From the NCBI GenBank assembly GCA_029964075.1, contig CM057144.1:16143281-16207280 (forward strand): a DNA stretch of 64,000 nucleotides, given 5' to 3'. Below, piece after piece: positions 32,993 through 47,491 of this stretch (the stretch's first letter is position 1; each line of letters opens with the position of its first letter). Position numbers and translations under genes: made by a program. This DNA is from Patiria pectinifera (Eukaryota > Echinodermata > Asteroidea > Valvatida > Asterinidae). The notes beneath the pieces were generated by a model. The model was not told the origin of the DNA and ran no database searches. It saw only the letters and a program-made list of their open reading frames with translations.

Positions 32993-35900
32993 TTGTTTTG
33001 TATTCCTCGAGAATTGCAAATTACAGAAAGGGCAGTTTTATGCATTTTAGCTTTTCGTGTAAATTTCCTTAGAAGTCATATTTGGCACTTTGCCAACTTC
33101 GAGTAATGCTAAATGAAGCAGCGTCCGATATATATGGCAGATCGTTGAGACACTCTACTTTAATAATGTCAACTATGCTAAGTATGAGCATTAAGCCACT
33201 ATGATCAATCCTGCTTAGCTAGGCATTTGTAACTGGACACTGACTGGGTACCGCCATCGGATTGATAAAAGGAGCATTGCTCGACTTTTTCCCATACTTG
33301 AACTTGGACATGAGGTGGGATAGTTGACAGTCGGCCATCAATCACACCCAGGAACAGATGCAGTATTAGCGGGCCCTGTGAGGCGTTAATGGGCCGCTGC
33401 GAAATATGAAACGAAACATGAATTTACAACTGTGCCTGTTGGGCACTGTCCGTCCCTACGACAAGCCTTATTGGCTAGTGACGGATTTACATTCAGGTTT
33501 GGCAAATGGAGACCTTTTCCCGAGATCGGTACAGTATTTTTCTCACCCCGTGGTTTGAGTGTGTACAGAAAACCTTATGTTCCTGGTAAAACATAAAAAT
33601 ACAGCCTCTGCAAGGTTACTAAACCCAAGATGTACAAATGTACATGATTTTTAGTAGGAAAAAAGTTTCCTTTCTTGACACATTATGCAATAAACAAACA
33701 GCGTAGGTCACTTTATGCACAGCTACCGTTACCATTAACTATCTAGTATTTGGAACAACCAGCACGACATGACTTTTTGTCATCAGATTTTGACAACTTT
33801 TACCAATCAAAGAAAGGTACAGCAAAATGTCACAGCATAATACAAATCAGAAGAGAGAGCTGTGAGACCAGTATCTGAAATGTAACCATGTCTACAAAAG
33901 TTAGAAGGGGAAGAAAAAAAAAATCAATCAGTTTGTTCACATCAATATTCCAATGTTCTGATAATTCCACCTACAGATTTTGAATCTAAAACCCAAGAAT
34001 ATAGCAGATATAACCATTCTTAAGAGCTAAACCTCTCATAACCCACGATATTCCAGGGGTGAGATCGGGAGAAACGAAAATTCCACGAAATAATCGGCAG
34101 AGGATCTTAGGGTTCACAGGACCCCAGAGCAGTGTAGGGTCTGTGGTATACGTTTGTATGTATTCGTCTATCAAGGCATCCCTTAAAATACCAATTTCTT
34201 TTATCAACTTTACCGGTAAAATATCTTTATTGTAAGACCTCAGGAATACCAGATTTTAAAAGAGATTCTATAAAAATCCTGACAAAACACTCCTCAAATC
34301 AGGAAAAATCTTTACAATCTCCCCCCTGATATTCAACATTTTTCCAACCTCTGCCTACCATTAACACAATCCTTTCAGGCATTCACAACACCAAAAAACA
34401 GTTAACAGTTCCACAAAAAGAACCAATCTCTCTAAACAATGACAACGAAAGAGCAGTTGACAGTTCACTATTCACACCTTGACCTGACAATCCTCAGACG
34501 AAAGTACATTTAATTTTTTTTTTTCTCTTCCAAATATCCTTGTTCACACTAACAATCCCTCACTGATCAGCTTACATTGGATTATCACACTTGGGGGAAG
34601 AGAGACTGTGTACAGACGTAATGTCATTAGGTTGCATTAACCTACTTATTGGCTGCCAGACTGATTGTGGAGAAAATTCAATATAAAAGTCCTTTGTTAG
34701 TAATGGAAAGGGAGGCTCCACTCAGGGAGCGGGAAGGCTCGCACTTAGCGAGTGGGATGGCACAAACCATTTCCATTTCTATTTGTCTAAATCAGAAAAT
34801 AATTGATTTGTAGGGTCTGTAATTTGGCTGGGAGAGACGTCACTCATGAAAGGTTCAAACGGAGTAATGAATTGGATGGTGAGTAATGGAACAAAACCAG
34901 TTGATTTCTAAACTTCTGGGTTGAAAAAAAAACAATCAGTTCTCTCTATTTTAAATTCAAAATATAGTTTTGTTGCAGTCTGTAATTATAGTATCATAAT
35001 GATTCTTACTCTTAGAGGAATGTAAGTTTCAATTGTTACTAAGTTCAAGACAGATGTAACTATTAAAATAACAAACAAAGCTACAAACAAACCGTCTAAT
35101 AAAAATGGCTAATAGAATACTTCTTCCTTTTTAAGAAGTAAACTAAAGAAATCTGCCAGTTCAGAACCAGTTTTGTGCCACTCCATTGAAACAGGTGGAT
35201 TGATATCTAGCTGTGACACGGCAGGTTAATTGCTAAATGTCTGGATACCTCTGGCAAAAAGAATTCCAAGAAATATTACAGTGGCTAATAAGCTCAGACC
35301 CTCGGCCAATCTCACCCAAAGAAACTGGTTGTTTTTGCCAGGAAAACTTCCCTCCCACGCAGCCTACAAGCAAAGGCGGAAATTGTTGAGGTGTCTCTTT
35401 GAATAACTCATACCAGAATGTAATCAGACGAATGTCATCACAAAGATACATTTCAACCTACTGTGTGCACTGGCAATTTGAAAACATCAGATGCTAGAAT
35501 GTTGTTTTTTCATCTTTCAAAACCTACGATGCATCTTTCACTGCTTTTGCCCCAATGCAGGATTGTTAAGCTGAAGTTAACCAGCTCAGAGGACGACCAA
35601 TAACATGGACTCTGCCTGCGCAAGAACATAAGAAGGTGCTTTGACATTACGCGCATCAGTTCACGAGTGCCAAAGTCACATGCATGTTGTACCGGTACAG
35701 TGTATACAAGTTACCTCTAACATGTACTGTACATGTATCGTAATTCACTATGCATCAACTACATGTACAAGAATACAAAATTACGACAGATGACATACTC
35801 AAGCTGCAAATAACAAAGTGCAGTGTAAGAAACAAATTCACTTGTAAGTTGTAACAACTAGACAACTCCAGAGCTGCAAGGCGGATTCACCACTACACCA

Positions 35901-36040
35901 TCTGTCCAGTTGCCTAAGACCGAACCCTTAACACAAAAGGACTCCTAAATGTAAAACAACCCCTCCCCAAACACAATACCCTAGACACAACAACTTTTTC
36001 CAAACACCGTCACTCCAACAAAAAATCTTGTCTGTCTTAC

Positions 36041-36245
36041 CTTCTCCACTGCCTACGGACCCTCTATCTACTGCACCGAGCCGGTCTGTCCAGGCAACAA
36101 CTACTTGCCAGCTCCGTGTTTGTCCCGTGAACTAGTCCACACAGTCTTTTCTCCCCCACACCTCAACCATCTACAGACCAGGGCTTAGTAACTGTATCCC
36201 ACCGTCCGCATTCCCACCAGCCGAACATTCTTTATGGTCTGCGCG
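36041..36245 (-). other. candidate noncoding first exon
   Basis: A GC-richer block on the minus strand ends in the excellent donor GGAGAAG/GTAAGA and has stops in all frames, as a 5' UTR exon would. TGAGTCAT (an AP-1-type site) and a weak CATAAAG TATA-like motif lie just upstream near 36230-36258. There is no direct link to MBNL beyond strand and position. Confidence 0.25.
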
Positions 36246-38336
36246 CTGTTATGACTCACATTTTTCACTCTTCTTTCGTCACATTCCTTCAAAACTCAAT
36301 TTTTTGGGGGGTTGTATTTTATTTTTTGTTTTACGAGGGAGTGCACGTACACTGTAACTGGCCATTATTTACAATCCTAAAAGAGGTCGCTATGGTCATA
36401 AATAATGTGCATTTCATCAAGGGAGCGCTGTTGAAAAAAAGGGAAAAGATTCATGTCGCTTTGTCTTACATGTTGATGACAAAGGCAGTTTGTCTTATAG
36501 GAAAATTTGTTGACAGAAAATTGTGCTCCTGAAATAAAATTGTTCATGTCAATTTGAATATTTTGACAAAGAATTCAAAGAACCGTCCACAATGAAACTG
36601 ACATTTATTGGCTCTTTATTTACGCAAAAATAGGAAATTTCCCAAACAGCAACGCAGTGTTGCAATGAAGGTTACAATTTTTACAAAGAAAGATAACGCA
36701 AGACTCGATATGTGATGTATCATCCAAGAACATGCACGTACATCACTAAGTAAATTCCAACCATATTTTGTAAGCATATCTCTTGAGTTGAACAATATAT
36801 TCTGATATTCCGCTCAACAAATGTCCTGATGTGCTTGACTGGAATTTTAGGCTATTACAAAAGGCAAAGATCTTTGGAGGTGGGTGAATCCCCAATCTGA
36901 GATCCATCTGCTCGTCCATCCAAATACCCCTTTTGCAAAAAGTAAATTCCGAATCAGTTTCGTTGTGATTTTAAAAATATACTGTTTCTTTCAAACCAAA
37001 AAATCCTGAAATGGTGAAAAGTACTCAAACAACAATTGAAGCCCCCGACCAAAGGACTTTGTGGTCTGGAGCCCCTTGGGGTAGTTTTAGAGGGGGGAGA
37101 GGTGGGTTGTGGTTCTATTTTGCAACTGTTTAGACAACATGCAAATTCTGAAAGACCATCCGATCGACAGGAATTCTTAGGAGAGCAATCTGACTGACAG
37201 TTATCCCGAGACAAAACAAACGATTGGTACAGGCAGGGTCAGAAGGTGTAACAATAGAGAGAACAGAAGGCAAAATGGGGGCAATCCTTGCAAACACAAA
37301 AGAGAACACGAAATCCTCGGGGACTGTTTAACCAAGCCAAAGCACTTGCAACAACTACAAATGTAACTCAAAACTTTAAAAAGTACAAGTTGGCATATTT
37401 TAGGCTTGCTTGAATCCTATGGAGAGTTGTTGTGAAGAAAAGTGGCAAGTTGTGATGGAAAGAAAAAAACTCACACAAATTCTGTTTGGCAAACAGTTTA
37501 ACATCACTTTTTTTCAAGGTTTTTTTCCCTTTCTTTTCAAAGTGTAAGCTGAATCAGTCTGCAAGGAAGTGGGGAGCAGTTTTGAAATGTCTTTTGTTTA
37601 TTTAAATAATTGAGTTCTACATGCCCCTAAGGAGAAATAAGGCCTATCACTAAAACAATATCCCGTAAGCTTGTGACAAATTTTGTTGGGTTACCGTAGG
37701 TTGCAAATGAGAACCATAAAATTTACAATTCGCTTGTTCCAACGATTCTTTTATAAAAAGTAAAAAATAACTACAAGTCTTGTAAAACCTTTGAAAAGTC
37801 ACAATTGTCCACACAAATAAATCAAACCTTTTGTAAGTTAAATATTACGCATACTTTCAACATGCGTCATGAGAGTGCCCGCAGAAATCTCACGAGTTTC
37901 CTCTTATAAAAGCGATGACAATACCTCATTTTTTCTATCACACCAAAGTGCCTGGATATACTACTGGTTTCCTCTCACAATTCCTACAAAGCGATCAACA
38001 CTTGGAACGAAACAGCCCCAAGGGGGTAAGACGCTGCACAAAAAGAAACTACCATTACACTGCAATATGTTATTCAAAACTAACGCCAAACGGTGTTCCG
38101 ATCAACAAAGCCTAAAAATCCACAAAAGCAAAGGGAAAAAACTTTCATGCGTCATGCTTCTCTGTCAAGAAACATAATACCGGGCTGTAACTATTGAATC
38201 AGCGTTGATCTCCATTCTCCAACACCTGAAAGTGTGCACTCTCAAACCCCATTCCCCCCCATTCTAAAAAAATACAGGGGACCGAAACCACCGATCCAAA
38301 TTAAGAAAGAATGACTGACAGTTTGCGGACAATTAC

Positions 38337-38431
38337 CGTTCACTTCCTTGTCGATCAGCCGAGCGTGGGAAGCTGTTCGGCCGAGCTGCGTAAGGAGTGG
38401 CTCTCGAGTCTCTTCCAGAGCGCTCTGCCAT
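38337..38431 (-). CDS. candidate first coding exon, unassigned
   Basis: On the minus strand AAAATGG opens 31 codons, MAERSGRDSRATPYAARPNS then FPRSADRQGSE, ending at GAACG/GTAATT. It is GC-richer than its surroundings and Arg/Ser-rich. It leaves in phase 2, so it does not fit the phase-0 start of the zinc-finger 2 exon. No homologue is recognised. Confidence 0.2.
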
Positions 38432-38897
38432 TTTCAAAAAATCCACAAAACCTTTAGATTTGACGTGACGGATCTAGTATTTCCAAAGCTTGGTTTTGGG
38501 TGCTGTTTCCACGGCTTCAAATTACTAAGGCTTCAATAATTTCTTTCTCTCTTTCTTTTTTTTTGGGGGGGGGGGGGTTTGGGGGGAGGGGGAGGTTTAA
38601 GCTTTAAATGCAATTCAGCCTTGCCTAAATTTGAAGAGTACACATGTACAATGGACTTGAGCAAAAAAACAACTTACCGATTTGCATATTCGCTTTAAAT
38701 ATTCATATAATGCAGCGGCAATGAAGGATTCTGTGAATTAAAGTTGCATGCTTTTGTTAATTAATACTTAATTTACTATACACGTACATGAATGGATACA
38801 AATTGCATAGATCCTAATGCCAAGCCTACAACATTGTAGTGCAATGCCACAAAATACATGCCATGGAGGGACAGTGTGAACCTCTTTAACGACATAA

Positions 38898-39274
38898 TCA
38901 GTTGCATTAATCCCAAAAGTAACCTACCTAATAACAGTGTATTATCAAAAAGCTTCCTTGGATTAAAGATCACACTGGTACTAAACACCCCGTGAAATTA
39001 TTCCGTCTGGCTTGCTGTCATTTAGAAGAAATCAACAAAAGTTGGTGATTTCCAACGATCAGTCAATTGGCTGCTTTTTAAAAATAAAGAGTTCATCATG
39101 TTTCGTGATCAACGGATTTTCCATGATTTTCACTGTTGTCTCGAAAAGTGTAATATCCACTGAGCTGAAACTTCAACAGGTTTGGTTTTGAACATTCTTC
39201 TTTGGATTTTGAGTGGTGTTATTATTGGAAATGAACTAAATGCACGAAAAGCAAATGATCCTATATGCCTTTAA
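38898..39274 (+). mobile_element. MITE-like element R1, left end degraded
   Basis: The interior (CTTGGATTAAAGATCACACT, GGCTTGCTGTCATTTAGAAG, GTGTAATATCCACTGAGCTG) and the right terminus GCAAATGATCCTATATGCCTTT (39251-39272) are well conserved. The left inverted repeat is eroded. Confidence 0.7.
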
Positions 39275-39689
39275 TCTGTTTGATTTCACAATCTTCCGAC
39301 GACAAATCATTCTAAATGTGACAATTTTTAATGGACCTTCTTTATCATGAAGTTAACAATCTACAAATCTGCCTCAGCCACAGGGTAGAAATTGTGGGGA
39401 AAAAAGGTCGGTGACTTTGTCCATGAGTTTGTTAGTTCACTGAGCCTTCTACAATAACAAAAGGAACTTGACAAAAGAAAAAAAAAGGGGGGAAGGAAGT
39501 AAAAAAAAAAAGAGTGAGTGGTGTTTGAACAATATCACCACCAGTACTGGTACATGTACATACATGTACATGGAATAAGAAACAAACTTCCCCATCAACT
39601 ATGAATGAATCACAAGGCTCCATCCCTGTCCCCCATCCACTGAGTTACTATTTTTCATTTTCCAAAGAAGAAATTTCTGGGGAAACCCA

Positions 39690-39800
39690 GAAATCCAGTA
39701 GGGACTGGAAACCCAATCAACATGAGGACCAGGGCAGGAATCGAACCCGGGCCATAGTGAAACTTGAAGGTGAGAAAATAACCATTGCCCCGGCTTGACT
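39690..39800 (-). mobile_element. tRNA-like SINE fragment
   Basis: GCAGGAATCGAACCCGGGCC is the reverse complement of a pol III B box (GGTTCGATTCC). The rest of a tRNA-like body is poorly preserved. Confidence 0.35.
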
Positions 39801-42749
39801 CCCCTACTGATAGGACAGGTCTCGGAGCCTAGTGCAAGGATCCCACAATGTTACACAATCCCTGTGCAATTCTTACTTTCTGAGTCGACAGGGTTAGTGC
39901 TGTTTTTGGCCGGGCAGGAACCCCTCCCTCACCATGGCAAGCCCAGGATCAGGCACATAAGCCTGCCGAACATGAAAACATTTCCTCCTGGACTTTACTC
40001 AGAAAGTGCCCCCCATAAATTCATCATCCACCGTGTCAATCAGACTGCTCCCTCAAAAAATCAGTGACTTTTAACCTGTGGAAAATGGAGTAGGCCTAGC
40101 TGAAAAAATCCAAACCAACTTTTGTTGGATAATAAAAGAAGTCTTTCAGTTTCATTTTTTATGACTGGAAAAGTCCAAGACTAAGAAGGGATCTCTCAGT
40201 TTCAATTCACCCATTTTCTTTCTCTTTGGGGACTGAGAATTGATGCGAAAAATGTTCATAATAATTTTGTTTCAAACACCTAACGTTAAATAACAAGCTG
40301 CCATTGCTCAAATGCTTGCTGCTACTTTTGGCTCAAATCTGGATTAAACTTTTTTTTAATGTGTTTAAGTCTTTTATTTTCATTTTCAAAAATGTCATAG
40401 TTAAAATTCAGAAGATCCAGAGAGAAATACACCATACGGACCCATAACAGCGCCAAGGTAATTGTTCCCAAATCGTCGTGGAAACACTTGCTTTCGCCCC
40501 CTCTCCCCGCTTGACCCACTTTAGCGAGTCATAGGGGAGCTATACCACCGTTTGCGACATGCTACCCCCCTCTCCCTCATAACATAATCCCTCCCCTGGT
40601 AGCGCAGACCCAGACATATCAGCACGTATGCAGGAATATTCATAAGCAGCGTCAATGTAATCCGTAACACCTGCTTTGGATTTAGGTACATGTGTACAAG
40701 CAACGGTCCAGCCAGAGAAAAAACACAACCAGACAAACAAGCCAGAAATAAGAAAGAAGACAAATATAACAGAAAACTGGCTGATGGTTCTTTGAAGGAA
40801 CATGATCTAAGGGCTGGTGGGCTCTGGAAAGAAGTAATGACAGCTTTGTGGACTTGGAATTCATAAATAACATGCGAAATGGGAAGAAGTGGGGAATGAG
40901 CTTGGAGTCACGTGACAAATCATGAAGTCATTGTTATATCTGACTAAAAACCCTCCCCGGTAAATATTAGACGGGAAAATCTTGCCAGAAAGTCAACCAA
41001 CTGAACTTGGAAATCAGACTCAAATTCAAGTTTCTTTACACAGGCAATAAAATGGTTTGTATGAGAAAGAAGCACCAATAATAAACACTACTTTAGACTA
41101 AGATAATACTTGCAATTGCAATTCAAATGTTTTGCTTCTTTTAATAGTAAGGAGTGTACAGAGAAAACCTAGCGGCTGCAATCGGAAATCGAAAACAACC
41201 CAAATGGAAAAACTTGGTCTCATGGAAAAGGAATTCTCGGGGAATAACGCACCCAAATTCAAGTATGTAAACACTAAAGGTATCTTGTGAATGTCGCTGT
41301 AAAAACAAAATACAATAACAGTGACGACTAGCCTGAATGGATGTGTCAATCTTGCTGTAACATCCTCGGGCACTTTTAAAAAGACTCATCATGCGAGCCA
41401 GGTACCTTAAACTTGACATGAATGATGCCCCTCAATTTAGAAGAAAGAAAGATGAGGAACAAACAAATTCTGAAATTACCTCTACTGCACGCACACCCTT
41501 CAAAAACGTGACCCGTTTGAGGTGAACCAACTGCACACCTAACAAGTTTTGGAAAGCTCATTTAACACCCAAAGCAGGAACTATTTTAGGGGGTTATTTT
41601 TCAGGGAACCCCAGGTTTAATGACTTTCAGAACTTCCTGGCCCTTGGCCTTTCCCAGAGCAGAATGGCTCTGAACTACACTTCACCGGAGAACACTGCTG
41701 CTTGGGGACACACCTTGACCTTGGCAATTAATTGCCTCCCCCTGTCTAGACAGACTATTAGCATGGGGGTCCTAGGGGAACTCAGCGACAGGGCTTCTTG
41801 GAGCCCAAAAACAGGAACCCAGAAAGCTCAGCTCTAACATAAACGACTCTGGAGTAGAACTCTTGACACGTTTTGTAAAACCACAAAGGTTGTAAATCTT
41901 TTTCACACAGTAAACAACATCTTAACTTTCCAAGAATGAAATCTGGAAATTGGTTCATTTGGAAAATTTGTAAAAAAAAGTTCCCCAACAATCAGTAAAA
42001 AGATCCCAAACAAAATAATTTGGAAGAGTACAGTTATGAAAAATGGTGAATCGTGCATTGTAGGGAATTTCCTGAATCAACAATAATGAAAGATTTCCTC
42101 ACAAATTAATTTGTGAAAAGTAGTCTAACTTAAATAGACTTACTTTAAGACCTCCCCCCAAAAATAAAGGCTTATATTTATGTGTTTAGTTTCCCCTAAG
42201 AATTTAATAACCAAAAGTGAAGTAACAGTCTACACACACAATAATAGATTAAAAATAGAAAATATTTCAATGCTTCCCAAAGTGGCTCTGCTGATAAAAG
42301 ATCTGACATTTTCAAAACTGTCCATTGTTTTCCCATCTGCGGATCAGAAACTGAAACTAAGCACAACAAATGTGCGAAGACAAGAGGGAACTATTCGTCA
42401 GAAATTGAAACTAGTGGCATGCCTCAGGGAATGACTTCCATTCTCAGAGGGCTCAATTCTTGGCAAGGCGTGATTCAATACCCAATACATTTAGTCATGT
42501 TAGAAGACACATTACTTGTTCTTGCAAAAGCTTAAAAAACTTTCAACTTGACACTGTCCGGGAACCTGACGATTAATGTGGTGGAAACGTGATCACCTTC
42601 TTTCGAAATAATATTGGGCTCAACTCCCAAAGTCAGATTTAAAAATCTGCCTGGATCTCTCAGTAACATAAAGTACCGGTAACTTTGTGCATGTATCAAA
42701 ATAGCTACTGTACCGCTATGCTTTTGTGAATGTTTTTCCGTTTGACGCA

Positions 42750-43134
42750 ACAAAATGCTCAAAATCTTAATTAAGAAGGGCGTACAACAACTACATTAAC
42801 TAGTTGAAGTTTTAGCTCAGTGAGTGGATATAACGTTTACATTTTGAGCAAACGAAGAACTGGGTTGCATAGCTAACGCCTAAAAAAATATAAAAAAATT
42901 AAACAATACCCCTCAGCCGAGAGGCTCGAGGGGTAAAAAACCGGCTTCAATGATTGTTTTCTTCTGAATGATACAATTTCAGGCAGAATAATTTGATAGG
43001 GTATTTGGTACCGTCCTATATCTACTGGTACTTTGAGCAAAGATTTTCCCTTACAATCGATAGCCTAGGTGCATGTTTTTGTACCGGTACGTTTCCGGGT
43101 AATACTTATAATCAAATGCTCCTATTACCTTTAA
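42750..43134 (-). mobile_element. MITE-like element R1, reverse orientation
   Basis: The order of motifs follows 30790-31117: TGCTCAAAATCTTAA, GTTGAAGTTTTAGCTCAGTG, CAATGATTGTTTTCTTCTGA, CAGGCAGAATAATTTGATAG and GGTATTTGGTACC. The right end is CAAATGCTCCTATTACCTTT. Confidence 0.65.
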
Positions 43135-46100
43135 GGAAAATATCTTCGCTTCATGGCTTTTAAAAAGGTCAGTGTTTACAAAATTTGGTTGAAATGTCAA
43201 CTTTAGTACAAAAAAAAAGAAAAAAGGAAGGAACACTTAAGCTAATCATTGATGTTATAAACGGCATTTGTCTGAAAAATATTCAACTTTAAAATTATTA
43301 TTACGCACCTAACAAACCCCACAATGCAAATAAGAGGGAATGGTGATTCAAACCGCAACGGGCTGAGCAGAGTATGATCAACGTCCCAATCACCTGCCTG
43401 TGTCTACTGCCGCTGAAAACTGATCACTCTACAGCTCAAAAACGATCATTACCGCAATCAATCAAGCTTAAATCAACAGCATACACCAGAAACACCTGTA
43501 CGTCAGAGAAGACAAAAAGTAGCCAAAACGAAAAAACAAACCTCGCAAAAACTAACAACGTCTCCCCAAAAACCCGTCTGACTCGACAATTGCATTGGAT
43601 TAAAGCATTGTGTTCCTTTGGATTGACTGAATCGGCCACTGCTCCCCAGTCTCATATTCCTACTGCGCTACAACTCACGGGCGATTTAACAATCGTTACA
43701 TCCACTCCGCTTCACCCAACTACAACCAAAATCCCCCTTCCTAGAACTTGATTCCTTTATGCTTCACATGCACTAACATGTAAAAGGAAAAAAAAAACAG
43801 TAAATAATGATACCTAAAAACAAACGAGGCATGCTTCAACTGCACAATTAAGTTGTCCGATGTCCAATACCTATTTTCTTCTAAGATTTTTTCCCTGTCA
43901 TACCTGTCACTTTATCTTTCTCACTTCCTCCGCGAGTTTGTTGGCTCAGATTTCGGAGAGAAGAGAGATGTTTGAAGGAAGGGGGGGGGGGCAAGAAACC
44001 AAAGCAACAGGGAGCGACGAGCTTTGCTACACAGGCGGCGAGCGTGCACATGCAAAGGGACAGCTTCACCGCGGTTATTTACCCACGCCGATGGGGAATT
44101 TTTTTTCTTCTTTTTTTTTCTAGCAAAATGCAGAGATTACTAAAAATGACAATCCCCTGGGTAGGTGTTGTTTGCGCCGGTCGTTCCCCAGGAGGGCAGA
44201 GATATCTCACTCTGATTAATACTGCTTCCCTGAGTCACTAGCTCGACTTTCGGTAATATGGTTGGACATGGGCAGGGAAAAAAAAAAAAAAAAGGATCAG
44301 AAATAAATTTCCAGATCTTTTGATTCAGAAGCGCCATGATTTCTCCATTATCCCTCAGTCCTTAAACAGATAAGGAAAATTAACTGTTATTCACGCAGAG
44401 TGCCAACTCGTTGGACGGTCGGGATTAGAATAAATTTTCTTCAGGCACCTTTGTGAAAAAAGAGGGATGTCTTTAAACTGTCTGCTTCTCTCTCTGCAGC
44501 AATCATTTGTACAACACACGAATCAACAGTGTGAATCTTCTACACATAACTCCTATACAGCCGTTACAAGAAAAATATCAACACAAAAACACAAACATTG
44601 ACCTAAAAATTTACCTGAACATTTTGGGAGAGCTCGGGACACAGCGATATGGGAAAATTATAGGCCACCCTTGAAGACATGGAGGGTAATCCAGACATCT
44701 TGAAGACACCAAATTTCCAAAGAAACAAAGAAATCACACTGACTACAGACTAATCGCTCCGATAATAAGCCAACGTCAGATATTCCCAACCTGTTGTACA
44801 TGTATAACAATTGTGTGAAACAGACTCATGATACATGTACTAAATTACAGTCCATGCATGTGAAATGCTTGGACAAGAACAGAAACTGGGAAAAACAATT
44901 ACTGGGGTTGGGGGATGGTTCCAAGACATTCTGAGGTCAACAAGAAATATTGTAAATGTATGCGTGTATAGAATGTCGGGGAAAATTCCACAGATGTTTC
45001 AAAATGAAACAAGAAATGCTCCTCCCTAAAAAATATTTTTTTAAAAATATTTTTATGTTTGTTTTTCAAACACAATTGTTTTTCTAAATCATTCCCTGAC
45101 ATTGATGCCACCCCTGTAAAAAAATGTTTCAAATTGAACTTGGAATAGCCCAAACAAGGAAGTGCGGCCAATAGGTCTGTAACGTCAACAATTACCGAGC
45201 CAATTTAGATACACACAACAAAGAGAAACCGAAAACGCGCCTAATCCAAATATCTGTAGTCAGTTCCCGAAGTGGATGATTTAACGCTCAACAACCCGAT
45301 GACAAGAATTACACTGTTGACATAGACTCTATGAAGGCATGGGTTTTTGTGCAACAGTTCCTCATATATGCTAAAAAAAAGGGACAGAGAGGCTGAAAAA
45401 AAAATATTAGAAAACTGTTATTGAATATCACTTCCTGTTTCCTGTTGCAGTCTATCTTGGGATGGAACGATGATTATACAGAATGATAACACCAGAAAGC
45501 ATATCCCAACTGTTATGATTGAAAGAAAGAAATACATGATCCTTAGGTAAAAGGTAAATGAAAGTTTCTTTATATGCCTCATGAACGTCCCCCTCCCCCT
45601 AAACAAACAAAACACACACAAACAAAAACAAAACAACACTAACTTGATGAAAAGACACATTCTAGGATCAGACTGACATCTATTTAGATAGAGAAGCTTC
45701 AGATTTTCTAAGTGCAGCTGCGAAAAACATGAACAGTTTCGATTTTTCCCTTTTATTCATATTCTATTTCCAAACACCGTCCTACCCAAAGTTTTAGAAA
45801 TTTGACGGAGAGGGAATGACGTTCGCGTAAAGATGTCCAACCGAGGAGAAAAAAAAACGAACGAATGACAGTAAGATAATTGAGCCTTCGCGTAACAAAA
45901 AACCCTACCCGTCTCCTTTTACGTCCACGAAAAAAGAAGAAAAAAGAAGAAGATACGATCCTCATTGAATCATCAACCTGCCCCATCACGTACTCATTAC
46001 AAACCACTTGATTACTTAATGACATCAGAGTGACTCGACAGTGAGCGCGAGAGTACAATTTCCGAGCGAAGAAAAAACAACATTGTAACGTTGGGTTCAC

Positions 46101-47491
46101 TTCAGGACAACGGACCATGCTCATGGCCGGCTGATTCTGTCCGCAAGGAAAACTTCTAGTTTCTTGGATATTCCACTTTACAATGACAGCTTTTACTTAT
46201 CCTTAGGGGAAAACACGTTATCTGTCTTTTCCTTACAAGGGGAACTGTTTGCTTTTTCTTCCTGTTCCAAAATAGACATCAAATTTTTTTTCTTCTTTTT
46301 TTACTTAAGTAGCAATGAAGCAAGTGAACCCTAAAAAGATTTAAACACAAAAAATTGCAATGTACACATTTTCGCCCGGAAAAGACTAAATACAAGTACA
46401 TTGTAAACCTTAAAAAGAAATCTCAACATGAAATTCCATGACTTTTCCAGAACAAAACTAGGGCTTTCAAAGACCACTTCCTACGCCATTTTGGCATCTT
46501 AGCCTATTTACAATACACTGGCCAGTCATCATACTGAAAATAAATCTCCCCCCCCTTCACAGCCATCCAATCCTGCCACTTTTTCAGGTTACATGTAAAC
46601 TTACATGTCAGCAAACACTTATTAAGGCATTCTTTCACCATCTTTCAAGTATATTAATTGGAATGCAAATTGAAAGTCGGGCCTAACTAAATATTTCCTG
46701 TGAAATATGCTTTGTGCAGTTCCTTGAATTTTTCCCTTGGAATTTCCATGATTCCTTGTAAAATAACAACATGCCATGACTTTTCCGTGATAGGTTTAAA
46801 TTCCAGGATTTTTATGGATTTTTCCATGACAGTGAACATCACTCTTTTGACTGCGTGACATGTCATTGAGTAAGACACACGGAGGATAAGGTATTTCCAT
46901 AAATGTGTAATTTTAATTTCAAACTGCCGTCTTAATGATCAACCACACTTCAGTAACCGTAATGTGATAATGCTACTCAAATTCTTATTTCAATAAATTA
47001 TTCTCCCACAATGATGGGCTTCTTTTATGAATTATTACAAAATTTAATAAACTTTCTCCAAAGCAAATGAAAAAAAAAATCAACTCAAAATGTCTTTTGC
47101 CAGCAATGACCCCAAGGGCTTGGATGAAAATAACACCACATTACAGTGAATGCCAGGAATGAGGTCAATTATGACAATGTTTGCACATAACGGTAGCATG
47201 TTTCCAGTATGTTCTTAATCCTCATGTCTTTCACTCAACAGGCAGAGTAAAAGTCCCCCGAATTCTTTTCCTGAGATTAGAATTTGATATGTGAAGCAAA
47301 TCAGAGCTAGGCTGTGCTACTTGTTGATAGTCAAACTACGGATAAGATAAAATACAGATACTCAGATGACATTAAAAAAACTCATTATACAGACCTTAGC
47401 TGAACTGAATAATTCTGGGAAGCTCTTGATGCTTTGAAGCTTTGCGTCTATCTCCCAAGGAAAAAATAATCCAAGAAATAGCGAGACTTAC

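Larger units (their letters stand above)
31893..47491 (-). other. intronic or intergenic region, repeats and weak exon candidates
   Basis: AT-rich sequence with R3 (32706-32992), R1 copies (38898-39274, 42750-43134), a tRNA-like fragment (39690-39800) and donor-terminated GC-rich blocks at 36041-36245 and 38337-38431. At 43380-43760 the plus strand is nearly G-free, giving a long chance open frame. No recognised protein domain is encoded. Confidence 0.5.

Noticed and set aside
36954..37214. Cys-rich minus-strand frame (CQSDCSPKNSCRSDG)
   Set aside because: Spacing does not match CCCH or other zinc-finger patterns, and it is not bounded by convincing splice sites.
43374..43751. 125-codon plus-strand frame
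   Set aside because: The block is nearly G-free, which removes most stop codons by composition; the peptide is low-complexity Thr/Lys/Ser and unrecognised.
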